From Corynebacterium sp. (GTDB taxonomy: Bacteria > Actinomycetota > Actinomycetes > Mycobacteriales > Mycobacteriaceae), in the NCBI RefSeq assembly GCF_030826625.1, contig NZ_JAPJNQ010000013.1, positions 1 to 36,065 on the forward strand: DNA of 36,065 nucleotides. The letters are read 5' to 3'. Shown piece after piece: positions 7,375 to 15,101 of this stretch; position 1 is the first letter of the stretch; each line of letters starts with the position of its first letter. Position numbers and translations under genes: made by a program. Under the pieces are notes generated by a model. It searched no databases. It was given only the letters and a program-made list of their open reading frames with translations, and was not told the origin of the DNA.

Positions 7375-7390
7375 CCACAAAGTATAGTGT
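7375..7390 (+). promoter_or_regulatory. NrdR box 2, overlapping the nrd promoter -10
   Basis: CCACAAAGTATAGTGT is a second close match to the NrdR box. It is 31 bp from box 1, centre to centre, about three helical turns, the usual spacing of paired NrdR boxes. The likely -10 hexamer TATAGT (7383-7388) lies inside it, so bound NrdR would block RNA polymerase. Confidence 0.82.
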
Positions 7391-7486
7391 CTATGAAGTC
7401 GAGGCGAGCCACACCGGCCGCCGCCCGATGTTAATGATTAAGCAGCAATTCCCCGCCCAATGCGTACTGACAAGGAAGTTCCACAC

Positions 7487-7732
7487 ATGGCTATCACCGT
7501 TTACTCCAAGCCAGCCTGCATGCAGTGCACTATGACCAAAAAGAAGCTGGATGCACTCAACCTGGATTACGACGTTGTCGATATTTCCATGGATGAAGAG
7601 GCCCGCGATTACGTCATGGCTCTGGGCTACCTACAAGCCCCTGTCGTAGAGGCAGAAGGCGATCACTGGTCTGGATTCCGTCCAGAGCGGTTGACCGCGC
7701 TGGCGGAAAACGCAGCAAGCGTTTCTGCCTAA
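7487..7732 (+). CDS. nrdH: NrdH glutaredoxin-like redoxin
   Basis: An 81-residue thioredoxin-fold protein with the NrdH active site CMQC (Cys11, Cys14) after a short beta strand, and the C-terminal WSGFRPERL segment that marks NrdH rather than glutaredoxin. NrdH takes electrons from thioredoxin reductase and reduces the class Ib ribonucleotide reductase NrdE. ATG 7487 is chosen over an earlier in-frame ATG (7460) because AAGGAAG (7472-7478) lies 8 nt upstream. It is the first gene of nrdH-nrdI-nrdE, under the paired NrdR boxes. Confidence 0.96.
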   Translation: MAITVYSKPACMQCTMTKKKLDALNLDYDVVDISMDEEARDYVMALGYLQAPVVEAEGDHWSGFRPERLTALAENAASVSA

Positions 7733-7747
7733 AAGCGAAACGGCATC

Positions 7748-7800
7748 CGTCGGCAAGCAGCGGCCGACAAGCAACCGTCGGCAAGCAGCCGTCGACAAGC
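7748..7800 (+). repeat. four tandem 14-nt units built on the CGTCGNCAAGC motif
   Basis: Units of 14 nt start at 7749, 7763, 7777 and 7791, with cores GTCGGCAAGC, GCCGACAAGC, GTCGGCAAGC and GTCGACAAGC. They fill the spacer between nrdH and nrdI. The first, third and fourth carry the exact 11-mer that recurs across the window. Confidence 0.8.
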
Positions 7801-7876
7801 GCGAACCATAACTCCATATTTTCTTCCCCTCCCCACCGTTATTTCATGAAAGCCTGTAGACAGGAGTTTGGGCACG

Positions 7877-8317
7877 ATGCTCGTCGTGTATTTTTCTTCT
7901 ACCACGGAAAACACCAAGCGATTCGTTGAAAAGCTCGGGTATCGCTCACAGCGGATCCCCCTGCAGCCGGCTAAGGAAGGCCACCTGCGCGTTGATGAAC
8001 CGTTCGTGCTGGTGTGCCCGACGTATGGGGGAGGGGCTTCGTTGACTCGAGCCACCGCCAAGCCCGTGCCACCGCAGGTCATCAAATTCCTGAACGACCC
8101 CGAAAACCGCCGCCACCTGCGCGCGGTGATCGCTGGCGGAAACAGCAACTTCGGGGCTGATTACGGCGTCGCTGGCGATATCATCTCTAAAAAATGCGGG
8201 GTGCCATACGTCTACCGTTTCGAGCTTATGGGCACCGCCGAAGACGTCGAGCTCGTGCGCCAAGGGCTTGACAATAACGCGCAACGCCTCGGCTTAGTCG
8301 CGGGGCTTGCCTCCTAG
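7877..8317 (+). CDS. nrdI: NrdI flavodoxin
   Basis: A 146-residue flavodoxin-like protein. It starts LVVYFSSTTENTKRFVEKL, the FMN phosphate loop of NrdI, and contains CPTYGGG and GGNSNFGADYGVAGD, typical of the family. NrdI supplies the oxidant (superoxide or peroxide) that builds the dimanganese-tyrosyl radical cofactor of NrdF. ATG 7877 is chosen because AGGAG (7862-7866) is 10 nt upstream; an in-frame TTG at 7868 is too close to that site. The gap to nrdH is unusually long (144 bp) because of the tandem repeat between them; nrdE follows after 108 bp. Confidence 0.95.
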   Translation: MLVVYFSSTTENTKRFVEKLGYRSQRIPLQPAKEGHLRVDEPFVLVCPTYGGGASLTRATAKPVPPQVIKFLNDPENRRHLRAVIAGGNSNFGADYGVAGDIISKKCGVPYVYRFELMGTAEDVELVRQGLDNNAQRLGLVAGLAS

Positions 8318-8425
8318 AATTCCAGAATTCCTCGCAAGAAATTGCACGCACAAATTTAATCCTCAAATTCAGTCCCAAACCACTCGCGCGTCACAACCGC
8401 GATTAGACGCAGGAAGGCTGCATTA

Positions 8426-10588
8426 GTGACCAAACACGTGGGCAAAACCGTCGCCGAACCCATCAGCTCTGAGCAACAGCTCGACTACCACGCGCTGAAC
8501 GCGCTGCTTAACCTCTACGACGAAAACGGCAAGATCCAATTCGATAAGGATCGCCAGGCTGCCAACCAATACTTCATCCAGCACGTCAATCAGAACACCG
8601 TGTTCTTCCACGACCTGGAAGAAAAAATCAACTACCTGGTCGAGAACAACTACTATGACCCGACCGTAATCGAGCAGTACGATTTCGAGTTCATCAAAGC
8701 GCTGTTCAAACAGGCCTATGGATATAAATTCCGTTTCCAGACCTTCCTGGGCGCCTACAAGTACTACACCAGCTACACCCTGAAAACCTTCGACGGCCGT
8801 CGCTACCTGGAGCGATTCGAAGACCGCGTGTCCATGACCGCGCTGTTTCTTGCCGACGGCGACGAAGAGATCGCCAAGGCCATGGTGGACGAGATCATGT
8901 CCGGGCGTTTCCAGCCCGCCACCCCGACGTTCCTGAATGCCGGCAAGGCTCAGCGTGGTGAATTGGTCTCGTGCTTCCTGCTGCGTATCGAAGACAACAT
9001 GGAATCGATCGGTCGTTCCATCAACTCTGCGCTGCAGCTTTCCAAGCGTGGCGGCGGCGTGGCGCTGCTGCTGTCGAATGTGCGCGAATCCGGCGCGCCG
9101 ATCAAGCACATCGAAAACCAATCTTCCGGTGTCATCCCCGTAATGAAGCTGCTGGAGGACGCCTTCTCCTACGCCAATCAGCTCGGTGCCCGCCAGGGAG
9201 CCGGCGCGGTGTACCTGAACGCGCACCACCCAGACATCCTGTCATTTCTGGACACCAAGCGCGAAAACGCCGACGAGAAGATCCGCATCAAGACCCTGTC
9301 CGTCGGCGTTGTCATCCCGGATATCACCTTCGAGCTGGCCAAGCGTAACGAGGACATGTACTTGTTCTCGCCTTACGACGTCGAACGCGTCTACGGCAAG
9401 GCATTTGCGGATATCTCGATCACCGATAACTACGAAGACATGGTCGAAGACCCGCGCATCCGGAAATCCAAGATCAACGCGCGCCACCTGTTCCAGACCA
9501 TCGCCGAGCTGCAATTCGAATCCGGCTACCCGTACATCATGTTCGAAGATACGGTTAACCGCGCGAACCCGGTGAGAACTGGGCGGATCAACATGTCCAA
9601 CCTGTGTTCGGAAATCCTGCAGGTCAACAGCCCATCGGTGCTGAACGACGACCTCAGCTACGACACCATCGGTCACGATATTTCCTGCAACCTGGGTTCG
9701 CTGAATATCGCGAAGGCGATGGACTCGCAGGACTTCGAGAAGACCATCGAAATGGCCATCCGCGCGCTGACTGCCGTGTCGGATAAGACCACCATCGACT
9801 CGGTACCGTCGGTGCGCGAAGGTAACAACAGCTCGCACGCGATTGGCCTGGGACAGATGAACCTGCACGGCTACCTCGGACGCGAGCACATCTACTACGG
9901 CTCGGAAGAAGCACTGGATTTCACCAACGCGTATTTCGCGTCCGTGATGTACGCCAGCCTGAAAGCGTCGAACAAGCTGGCCCGGGAGCGCGGCGAACAC
10001 TTCGCGGAATTCCCGCAGTCGGATTACGCCAGCGGGGCCTTCTTCGACAGCTACGACCCAGCGGATTTTGCTCCGAAAACCGAAAAGGTCATGCAGCTGT
10101 TCGCGAATTCGTCGATCACCACCCCGAGTGCGGCCGACTGGGCACAGCTGAAAGAAGACGTCGCCAAGCACGGCCTGTACAACCGAAACCTGCAGGCAAT
10201 CCCGCCGACGGGCTCGATCTCGTACATCAACAACTCGACCTCATCGATTCACCCGATCGCGTCGAAGATTGAGATCCGCAAAGAGGGCAAAGTCGGCCGC
10301 GTGTACTACCCGGCACCGCACATGGACAACGATAACCAGCAGTACTTCGAAGACTCGTACGAGATCGGCTACGAAGCCATCATCGACACTTACGCTGCGG
10401 CGACGAAGTACGTTGACCAGGGCCTATCGCTCACGCTGTTCTTCCCGGACACGGTGACCACCCGCGATATCAACAAGGCGCAGATCTATGCCTGGCGCAA
10501 GGGCATCAAGACGCTGTACTACATCCGGTTGCGCCAGCAGGCGTTGGAAGGCACCGAAGTCGAAGGCTGCGTCTCCTGCATGCTGTAA
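8426..10588 (+). CDS. nrdE: class Ib ribonucleoside-diphosphate reductase, alpha subunit
   Basis: A 720-residue catalytic subunit that reduces ribonucleoside diphosphates to deoxy forms. Visible landmarks are ATPTFLNAGKAQRGELVSCFLL (shown here as part of the active-site region, with its redox Cys), NLCSEI with the catalytic thiyl-radical Cys, DISCNLGSLNIA with the second redox Cys, PPTGSISYI, and the C-terminal CVSC pair (Cys715/718) that passes electrons from NrdH. The N-terminal ATP-cone is absent, as in class Ib. The start is GTG 8426 with AGGAAGG (8411-8417) upstream. The normal partner nrdF lies 1.1 kb downstream, beyond a gntR gene on the other strand, so nrdF needs its own promoter. 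Confidence 0.98.
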   Translation: MTKHVGKTVAEPISSEQQLDYHALNALLNLYDENGKIQFDKDRQAANQYFIQHVNQNTVFFHDLEEKINYLVENNYYDPTVIEQYDFEFIKALFKQAYGYKFRFQTFLGAYKYYTSYTLKTFDGRRYLERFEDRVSMTALFLADGDEEIAKAMVDEIMSGRFQPATPTFLNAGKAQRGELVSCFLLRIEDNMESIGRSINSALQLSKRGGGVALLLSNVRESGAPIKHIENQSSGVIPVMKLLEDAFSYANQLGARQGAGAVYLNAHHPDILSFLDTKRENADEKIRIKTLSVGVVIPDITFELAKRNEDMYLFSPYDVERVYGKAFADISITDNYEDMVEDPRIRKSKINARHLFQTIAELQFESGYPYIMFEDTVNRANPVRTGRINMSNLCSEILQVNSPSVLNDDLSYDTIGHDISCNLGSLNIAKAMDSQDFEKTIEMAIRALTAVSDKTTIDSVPSVREGNNSSHAIGLGQMNLHGYLGREHIYYGSEEALDFTNAYFASVMYASLKASNKLARERGEHFAEFPQSDYASGAFFDSYDPADFAPKTEKVMQLFANSSITTPSAADWAQLKEDVAKHGLYNRNLQAIPPTGSISYINNSTSSIHPIASKIEIRKEGKVGRVYYPAPHMDNDNQQYFEDSYEIGYEAIIDTYAAATKYVDQGLSLTLFFPDTVTTRDINKAQIYAWRKGIKTLYYIRLRQQALEGTEVEGCVSCML

Positions 10589-10689
10589 CTGTTTTTGCAG
10601 CTCTAGCGCTGTAGCTGTTTTGCTCTGCCGCTGTAGCGCCGGAGCAGGCGCGCGGTGGTTGCTGGTCTGCAGTGACCGATTTTGCGCAA

Positions 10690-11583
10690 TTAGCTCAGCG
10701 AGCGCGCCACCTCATGCAACAGCGCATGCGAGGTGCGCTCGGCGTGAATGCCGTCGCCATCGTGAACATAGTGGGCCAACTCCTGGTGCAAATCCAGGGT
10801 GTTGGCCACTGGTTTATCTGCATCTACTCCGAATACGGTCTTGCCGCTATGGATTGCAAAAAACACGGGCACGAGCGCTGCGAACATTTCGTTGCCGGAG
10901 GCTTCTAGCAGCAGGGAGTGGAAGCGCAGGTCGGTTTCCAGGAATTCGGCTGCCACGCCTGCACCTGCGCCTGTGTCCGTTGCGCCAGCTCCGTCGGCAC
11001 CTGCACCTGCCCCTGCTTCTGCTGCTGTTTCTGCGTCCGCTGCGCCTGCGCTGTCTGGATCCGGGGTGGCCGCTTTTTTCGCTAGGCGCTGTAACTTATC
11101 CGCCAATTCCAAAATCTCAGCGCGCTGCGCAGCAGTGGCATGCTCCGCGGCATGGCGGGCAGCCACCGGCTCGACGGCCATGCGTAGTTCGTTGAGCGAC
11201 GACAGTTGCGCGGGCCGCTGACTTTCCGCTGCTAACCGCCAGCTGATTACCGCCGGATCAAACAAGGCCCAATGCTGTTGTTCCAACACCGTGATGCCGA
11301 TGCGTCGGTTGGAAGCGACCAACCCGACGTGTTCGAGCGCCCGCATCGTCTCCCTGGCGACGGTGCGAGAAATGCCGAAGCGCTCACTGATCGACTGCAG
11401 CGTGAATTGCGAACCAGGGCTGTGGATTCCGGCGACGATTTCTTGGCCGAGTTCACCAAAGACTGACCCCAATAGTGGGGCAGCGCCGGCGGGCGATTCG
11501 GAAGCGGCTGATGGTCTCACGTGTGGCTTTCTTTCAACGCTGTAATTCGGTTTCTCTGGGCGCGGACGGTGGTTCGTCGTCAA
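10690..11583 (-). CDS. gntR1: FadR-type GntR regulator, GntR1-like
   Basis: A 297-residue repressor. A winged helix-turn-helix (about residues 37-98, with FTLQSISERFGISRTVARETMRALEHVGLV as its core) is followed by an all-helical FCD sensor domain with Asp/His metal ligands (DLRFH near 218-222 and several C-terminal His). In Corynebacterium glutamicum the gene between nrdE and nrdF is gntR1, which controls gluconate use and sugar uptake genes; the same position supports that name here. About 40 residues (171-211) are an Ala/Gly-rich insertion within the sensor domain that the family does not have. The start is uncertain: TTG 11583 or GTG 11520; neither has a strong ribosome site. Confidence 0.82.
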   Translation of the reverse strand: MTTNHRPRPEKPNYSVERKPHVRPSAASESPAGAAPLLGSVFGELGQEIVAGIHSPGSQFTLQSISERFGISRTVARETMRALEHVGLVASNRRIGITVLEQQHWALFDPAVISWRLAAESQRPAQLSSLNELRMAVEPVAARHAAEHATAAQRAEILELADKLQRLAKKAATPDPDSAGAADAETAAEAGAGAGADGAGATDTGAGAGVAAEFLETDLRFHSLLLEASGNEMFAALVPVFFAIHSGKTVFGVDADKPVANTLDLHQELAHYVHDGDGIHAERTSHALLHEVARSLS

Positions 11584-11716
11584 GCAAAAATCCGGCTAGA
11601 TTGGAAGGGAGCAATTGGGCTGTATTGCCGATGATATTGCCGATGATGGCATTTCTTGCATGACGTATTGCATGCTCAATTTTAAACGAAAAACACCGAC
11701 GGAATGAGGTATTCCC

Positions 11717-12700
11717 ATGGCAACTCGTACTGCCCCAAATGACCCGAACAAACCCGTCAAAGCCATCAACTGGAACACCATCCCGGATGATAAAGATCTG
11801 GAAGTTTGGGATCGACTGACCGGCAACTTTTGGCTGCCAGAAAAAGTTCCCGTTTCTAACGACATCCCCAGCTGGAAGACGCTGACGGAAAAAGAAAAAG
11901 AGACCACCATGCGGGTCTTTACCGGTTTGACGCTGCTAGATACCATCCAGGGAACCGTCGGCGCGGTGACCATGCTGCCCGATTGCCAGACCCCGCACGA
12001 AGAAGCCGTGATGACGAACATCGCGTTCATGGAATCGGTGCACGCGAAGTCTTATTCCAATATCTTCATGACGCTCGCTCCGACGCCCATGATCAACGAG
12101 GCTTTCCGCTGGTCGGAAGAAAATGAGCGCCTGCAGCGCAAAGCCCGCATCGTGCTGGATTACTACCGCGGCGATGATCCAGACAAGCGCAAAGTGGCAT
12201 CGACGATCCTGGAATCGTTCCTGTTCTATTCCGGTTTCTACCTGCCGATGCACTGGTCCTCGCGCGCGAAGCTGACCAACACCGCTGACATCATCCGCCT
12301 GATCATCCGCGACGAGGCTGTGCACGGCTACTACATCGGCTACAAGTATCAGCAGTCGGTGAAAAAGCAGTCGGCTGAGCGTCAAGAAGAGCTGAAGAAC
12401 TACACCTTCGAGCTTTTGTTTGAGCTGTATGAAAACGAGATGCAGTACACCGAGGATCTTTACGACGAACTCGGCTGGACCGAAGACGTCAAGCGCTTCC
12501 TGCGCTACAACGCGAACAAGGCGCTGAACAACCTCGGCTACGAGGGTATGTTCCCCGCCGACGAGACGCGCGTGTCCCCGGAGATTCTCTCTGCGCTGGC
12601 GCCGAACGCCGACGAGAACCACGACTTCTTCTCTGGTTCTGGTTCGTCTTACGTCATGGGCAAAGCCGAGCTGACGACCGACGACGACTGGGACTTCTAA
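11717..12700 (+). CDS. nrdF: class Ib ribonucleoside-diphosphate reductase, beta subunit
   Basis: A 327-residue ferritin-fold protein that carries the metal-tyrosyl radical for NrdE. The helix FTGLTLLDTIQG gives the first Asp ligand, EEAVMTNIAFMESVHAKSYS gives the Glu, Glu and His ligands with the radical Tyr just after, and DEAVHGYYIGYKYQ the last Glu/His pair. The C-terminus ends DDDWDF, the short peptide that docks into NrdE. ATG 11717 follows GAGGT at a 7-nt spacing. No NrdR box is visible in its own upstream region, unlike nrdH. The ferritin gene I recall between gntR1 and nrdF in C. glutamicum is absent. Confidence 0.98.
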   Translation: MATRTAPNDPNKPVKAINWNTIPDDKDLEVWDRLTGNFWLPEKVPVSNDIPSWKTLTEKEKETTMRVFTGLTLLDTIQGTVGAVTMLPDCQTPHEEAVMTNIAFMESVHAKSYSNIFMTLAPTPMINEAFRWSEENERLQRKARIVLDYYRGDDPDKRKVASTILESFLFYSGFYLPMHWSSRAKLTNTADIIRLIIRDEAVHGYYIGYKYQQSVKKQSAERQEELKNYTFELLFELYENEMQYTEDLYDELGWTEDVKRFLRYNANKALNNLGYEGMFPADETRVSPEILSALAPNADENHDFFSGSGSSYVMGKAELTTDDDWDF

Positions 12701-12767
12701 GCCCCGTCGAAAGTATGACACCAACCGGGGGATTGTCCGAGTTCCGGAAAGTTGAAATTTTCACAAC

Positions 12768-12851
12768 AACCTCAGCAGTCACAGTGGGGTAGCTCACCTC
12801 CGGCGGGGTGACGAACCAGTCACAACCGCCCGCCTGGCAGCTGAGGTTTTT
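12768..12851 (+). ncRNA. candidate three-way-junction structured RNA or complex terminator
   Basis: AACCTCAGC (12768-12776) pairs exactly with GCTGAGGTT (12840-12848), followed by a T run. Inside are two hairpins: GTGGG/CTCAC (12784-12788 with 12793-12797, loop GTAG) and GGCGGG/CCCGCC (12802-12807 with 12829-12834), the latter carrying an inner TGAC/GTCA helix with loop GAACCA. This makes a closed three-way junction. It lies 68 nt after nrdF and about 275 nt before ctaD. I do not recognise it as any known riboswitch class. It may be the nrdF terminator, a small RNA, or a regulatory leader. Confidence 0.45.
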
Positions 12852-13023
12852 CGCGTTCTCGCACTTAAGCCGTCTATCGGCAGGGGAGAAGCGGTGGGGT
12901 TTCGGGCGTCGTCGTCAAGCATCGGAGTGGGGCCGGCTAGCACGGCAAACGTGGCCGCAAGACAAACGAAACGCGAAGAAAAACTAAAACGTTCAGTGGT
13001 TACCTAAAAAGCTCGCAGTGTCC

Positions 13024-13032
13024 TAATATAAA
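13024..13032 (+). promoter_or_regulatory. ctaD: probable -10 region of the ctaD promoter
   Basis: The AT-rich TAATATAAA at 13024-13032 fits a corynebacterial -10 (TAnnnT) about 90 nt before ctaD. The remaining spacer back to nrdF (12701-13123) holds only the structured element described above and one copy of the CGTCGNCAAGC motif at 12910. Confidence 0.45.
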
Positions 13033-13123
13033 TACACGTAATTAATTGGCATTTTCTGTCTTTCGAGCGATCCCTGTTGGGTGCGTGGGAAGTCGGCGAA
13101 TGCTTTCGTAATTAGGAGGAATT

Positions 13124-14881
13124 ATGACCGCTGTGGCGCCACGGCTCGAAGATTACGTCGAGCCAACACGTCCTCAACCAACGGGGCATGAACGCACCGG
13201 GTCTAAGGCGTTGACAATTCTTTCAACCACTGACCACAAGCAGCTGGGCATCATGTATTTGATCATGTCCTTCAGCTTCTTCTTCCTCGGTGGCTTGATG
13301 GCGCTGTTGATCCGTGCCGAGTTGTTCACCCCAGGCCTGCAGATGCTGTCCAACGAGCAGTTCAACCAGCTGTTCACCATGCACGGCACTGTGATGCTGC
13401 TTTTGTTCGCAACTCCGGTTGTCTGGGGTTTTGCTAACTACATCTTGCCGCTGCAGATCGGCGCGCCGGATGTGGCTTTCCCACGTCTGAACGCATTCGG
13501 TTTCTGGATCACCACCATCGGTGGTTTCGTGATGCTGGCTGGTTTCCTGACACCAGGCGGTGCCGCTGACTTCGGTTGGACGATGTACATGCCATTGGCT
13601 GACTCGATCCACACCCCAGGCTTGGGCGCTGACTTCTGGATCGTCGGTGTTGGTGCTACCGGTGTCGGTACCATCGCTTCTGCCGTGAACATGCTGACCA
13701 CCCTGTTGACTCTGCGTGCACCAGGCATGACCATGTTCCGCATGCCAGTGTTCTGCTGGACCATCATGGTTGCTGCAATTCTGGCACTGATGATCTTCCC
13801 GGTTCTGACCGCCGGCGCTCTGGGCGTTTTGTACGACCGCCAGCTCGGTGGCCACATTTATGACCCTGCCAACGGTGGCGCCATCCTGTGGCAGCACCTG
13901 TTCTGGTTCTTCGGCCACCCAGAGGTTTACGTTCTGGCTATTCCTTTCTTCGGTGTTATTTCTGAGATCGTTCCGGTCTTCTCCCGGAAGCCAGTCTTCG
14001 GTTACATCGGCCTGGTCTTCGCGACGCTGTCCATCGGTGGTATGTCGATGGCCGTGTGGGCACACCACATGTTTGTTACCGGGGCGATCCTGCTGCCGTT
14101 CTTCTCCTTCATGACCTTCCTGATCGCCATCCCAACCGGTATGAAGTTCTTCAACTGGGTCGGCACCATGTGGAAGGGCCACATCACTTGGGAAACCCCA
14201 ATGATCTGGGCCATGGGCTTCCTGACGACGTTCCTGTTCGGTGGTATGACCGGTGTCATGCTGGCGTCGCCACCACTGGACTTCCACCTGGCAGAGTCCT
14301 ACTTCCTGATCGCTCACTTCCACTACACCCTGTTCGGTACCGTTGTGTTCTCCGCTTTCGCGGGTCTGTACTTCTGGTTCCCGAAGATGACCGGCCGTAT
14401 GTTGGACGAGCGTCTGGGCAAGATCCACTTCTGGTTGACGTTCATCGGCTTCCACGGCACCTTCCTGGTTCAGCACTGGGTCGGCAACATGGGTATGCCA
14501 CGTCGTTACGCTGACTACGTGGATTCCGACGGATTCACCATCTACAACCAGATCTCCACCGTTTTTGCTTTCTTGCTCGGTGCCTCGGTTCTGCCACTGG
14601 TTTGGAACGTCTTCAAGTCCTGGCGCTACGGCGAAGTCGTCACCGTCGACGACCCATGGGGTTACGGCAACTCCCTGGAATGGGCAACCTCGTGCCCTCC
14701 ACCACGCCACAACTTCGTCTCCATGCCTCGCATCCGTTCGGAGCGTCCAGCATTCGAGCTGCACTACCCGCACATGGTCGAGCGCATGCGTGCCGAAGCG
14801 CACTCTGGTCACCACGACACCAGCTCGCACGAGCAACCGCGCCAAGTCGAAGCCGGCTCTAACGCCCACGCGAAAAACTAA
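13124..14881 (+). CDS. ctaD: cytochrome c oxidase (aa3 type) subunit I
   Basis: A 585-residue haem-copper oxidase subunit with twelve membrane helices. The low-spin haem ligand His is in MHGTVMLLLF; FWFFGHPEVYVLAIPFFG holds the CuB His and the cross-linked Tyr; MAVWAHHMF holds the other two CuB His; and HFHYTLFG holds the remaining haem ligands. It is the catalytic core of the terminal oxidase that passes electrons from the bc1 complex to oxygen and pumps protons. The start ATG has a near-ideal AGGAGG site 5-6 nt upstream. Base use is strongly biased to favoured codons, as expected for an abundant protein. The subunit II and III genes are not in this window, as in other corynebacteria where ctaD stands alone. 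Confidence 0.98.
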   Translation: MTAVAPRLEDYVEPTRPQPTGHERTGSKALTILSTTDHKQLGIMYLIMSFSFFFLGGLMALLIRAELFTPGLQMLSNEQFNQLFTMHGTVMLLLFATPVVWGFANYILPLQIGAPDVAFPRLNAFGFWITTIGGFVMLAGFLTPGGAADFGWTMYMPLADSIHTPGLGADFWIVGVGATGVGTIASAVNMLTTLLTLRAPGMTMFRMPVFCWTIMVAAILALMIFPVLTAGALGVLYDRQLGGHIYDPANGGAILWQHLFWFFGHPEVYVLAIPFFGVISEIVPVFSRKPVFGYIGLVFATLSIGGMSMAVWAHHMFVTGAILLPFFSFMTFLIAIPTGMKFFNWVGTMWKGHITWETPMIWAMGFLTTFLFGGMTGVMLASPPLDFHLAESYFLIAHFHYTLFGTVVFSAFAGLYFWFPKMTGRMLDERLGKIHFWLTFIGFHGTFLVQHWVGNMGMPRRYADYVDSDGFTIYNQISTVFAFLLGASVLPLVWNVFKSWRYGEVVTVDDPWGYGNSLEWATSCPPPRHNFVSMPRIRSERPAFELHYPHMVERMRAEAHSGHHDTSSHEQPRQVEAGSNAHAKN

Positions 14882-14965
14882 TACGACCTGGAAATGCTGA
14901 CGTTGATCCTACTGTCTAGCCACAGCGGTGCAGCAGAGCTCGCCAGCGCCAGTTAGCGTGTTTCA

Positions 14966-15002
14966 CCCCCGCGCCCATCCACTCCTAGTGGGCGGCGGGG
15001 GT
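14966..15002 (+). terminator. rho-independent terminator after ctaD
   Basis: CCCCCGCGCCCA pairs with TGGGCGGCGGGGG (one bulged G), followed by GTTTCGCTTATT. The long GC-rich stem ends the ctaD transcript. Confidence 0.85.
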
Positions 15003-15034
15003 TTCGCTTATTCTCATATCCGGAAGCACAACCC

Positions 15035-15058
15035 CTTCAGTGGTTATCTTCACTGAAG
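15035..15058. promoter_or_regulatory. perfect 8-bp inverted repeat upstream of serB
   Basis: CTTCAGTG (15035-15042), an 8-nt spacer GTTATCTT, then CACTGAAG (15051-15058), 43 nt before the serB start. It could be an operator or a leader hairpin. TTCAGTGGTTA within it also occurs upstream of ctaD at 12992. Confidence 0.5.
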
Positions 15059-15101
15059 ATCTCCGTTATCCGCCCGCAGAGAAAGATTCAAGGACCTAAC
15101 T

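Noticed and set aside
8423..9229. Open frames antisense to nrdE
   Set aside because: Val/Gln/Arg-rich shadow frames with no motif, opposite a complete NrdE.
12781..12848. ZTP or TPP riboswitch upstream of ctaD
   Set aside because: GCCTGGCA and CTGAGG look like fragments of those motifs, but the other conserved blocks are missing and the helix order is wrong.
13223..14869. A 548-codon open frame antisense to ctaD
   Set aside because: It is the shadow of a highly biased coding sequence: the protein is rich in His, Gln, Glu and Asp with no family motif, while the plus strand encodes a complete haem-copper oxidase.
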